From assembly GCA_041660045.1 (NCBI GenBank), contig JBAZXA010000013.1, positions 47,291 to 111,290 on the forward strand: a stretch of 64,000 nucleotides of DNA. Reading direction: 5' to 3'. Below the pieces are notes generated by a model. That model was given only the letters and a program-made list of their open reading frames with translations, ran no database searches and was not told where the DNA came from. The position numbers and the translations under genes were made by a program. Of the stretch, positions 63,961 through 64,000 are shown piece after piece; positions within the stretch are counted from its first letter, which is position 1; every line of letters begins with the position of its first letter. Source of the stretch: WM-3-3 sp041660045 (lineage in GTDB: Bacteria > Pseudomonadota > Gammaproteobacteria > Methylococcales > Methylomonadaceae).

Positions 63961-64000
63961 GTGCCTGGCAATTCCCTACTTTCGCATGGCAAACCGCCAC
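63961..64000 (-). rRNA. rrf: 5S rRNA, 3' end (partial)
   Basis: On the minus strand the last 40 bases read GTGGCGG...GCCATGCGAAAGTAGG...GCCAGGCAC, matching the conserved 3' part of gammaproteobacterial 5S rRNA. The rest, and presumably the 23S and 16S genes, lie beyond the right edge. The adjacent intrinsic terminator supports it as the end of an rRNA operon. Confidence 0.9.

Noticed and set aside
63758..64000. 80-codon minus-strand frame at the right edge
   Set aside because: It overlaps the 5S rRNA end and the rRNA terminator; the frame is incidental.

Overview
The window looks like the chromosome of a gammaproteobacterial methylotroph or methanotroph (Methylococcales-like). This is inferred from a formaldehyde-activating-enzyme homologue, a methanethiol oxidase operon, an AIG..DAA-type heavy-metal RND exporter with a DUF3240 protein, twitching ATPases (pilT/pilU), apaG-apaH, mpl and a VPLPAA-type sorting tail. 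Most genes are moderately AT-rich, with many TTA leucine codons. No insertion sequence, prophage or CRISPR array was seen.

Layout. 1-7647: signalling. A periplasmic-sensor diguanylate cyclase runs off the left edge. It is divergent from a histidine kinase / HDOD regulator / HD-GYP regulator operon, followed by a DUF475 membrane protein. 7798-18015: a Tim44-like protein, a metal-efflux operon (small secreted protein, TolC-like, HlyD-like, CusA-like, DUF3240), a DUF2076 protein, a Fae homologue without the expected catalytic histidine, and a PIN-domain protein with a large unknown partner. 18109-25342: two overlapping esterase/hydrolase genes, a Pit phosphate transporter, EthD, a LysR regulator with a ten-G tract at its ribosome binding site, a TIGR03790 protein and a VPLPAA-tail surface protein. 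25686-30593: a compact five-gene operon, tetR - DUF4242 - NAD(P)H oxidoreductase - mtoX - SCO/MauG fusion, read from a near-consensus and apparently leaderless promoter. 30684-31674: a structured RNA leader ending in an intrinsic terminator, then an M41-like protein that has lost its catalytic glutamate. 31582-53086: housekeeping genes (PLP homeostasis, pilT/pilU, djlA, purC, traT, smbP-like, asparaginase, folA, apaH, apaG, mpl, a 1356-residue membrane protein, trmN, CSD-DUF1294, HD-GYP, tonB-exbB-exbD). 53370: tRNA-Arg(CCG).

53853-63453: two giant unrecognised genes (1786 and 1356 codons) form one minus-strand transcription unit with a good sigma70 promoter. Their base composition is visibly more GC-rich than the rest. 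They lie between the tRNA-Arg gene and the 3' end of an rRNA operon; the 5S end and its terminator are at the right edge, minus strand. They are the best candidate for an undescribed system here. The methanethiol-oxidase operon with fused SCO-MauG maturation protein, the switch-like RNA upstream of the inactive M41 homologue, and the PIN pair are the next most interesting.
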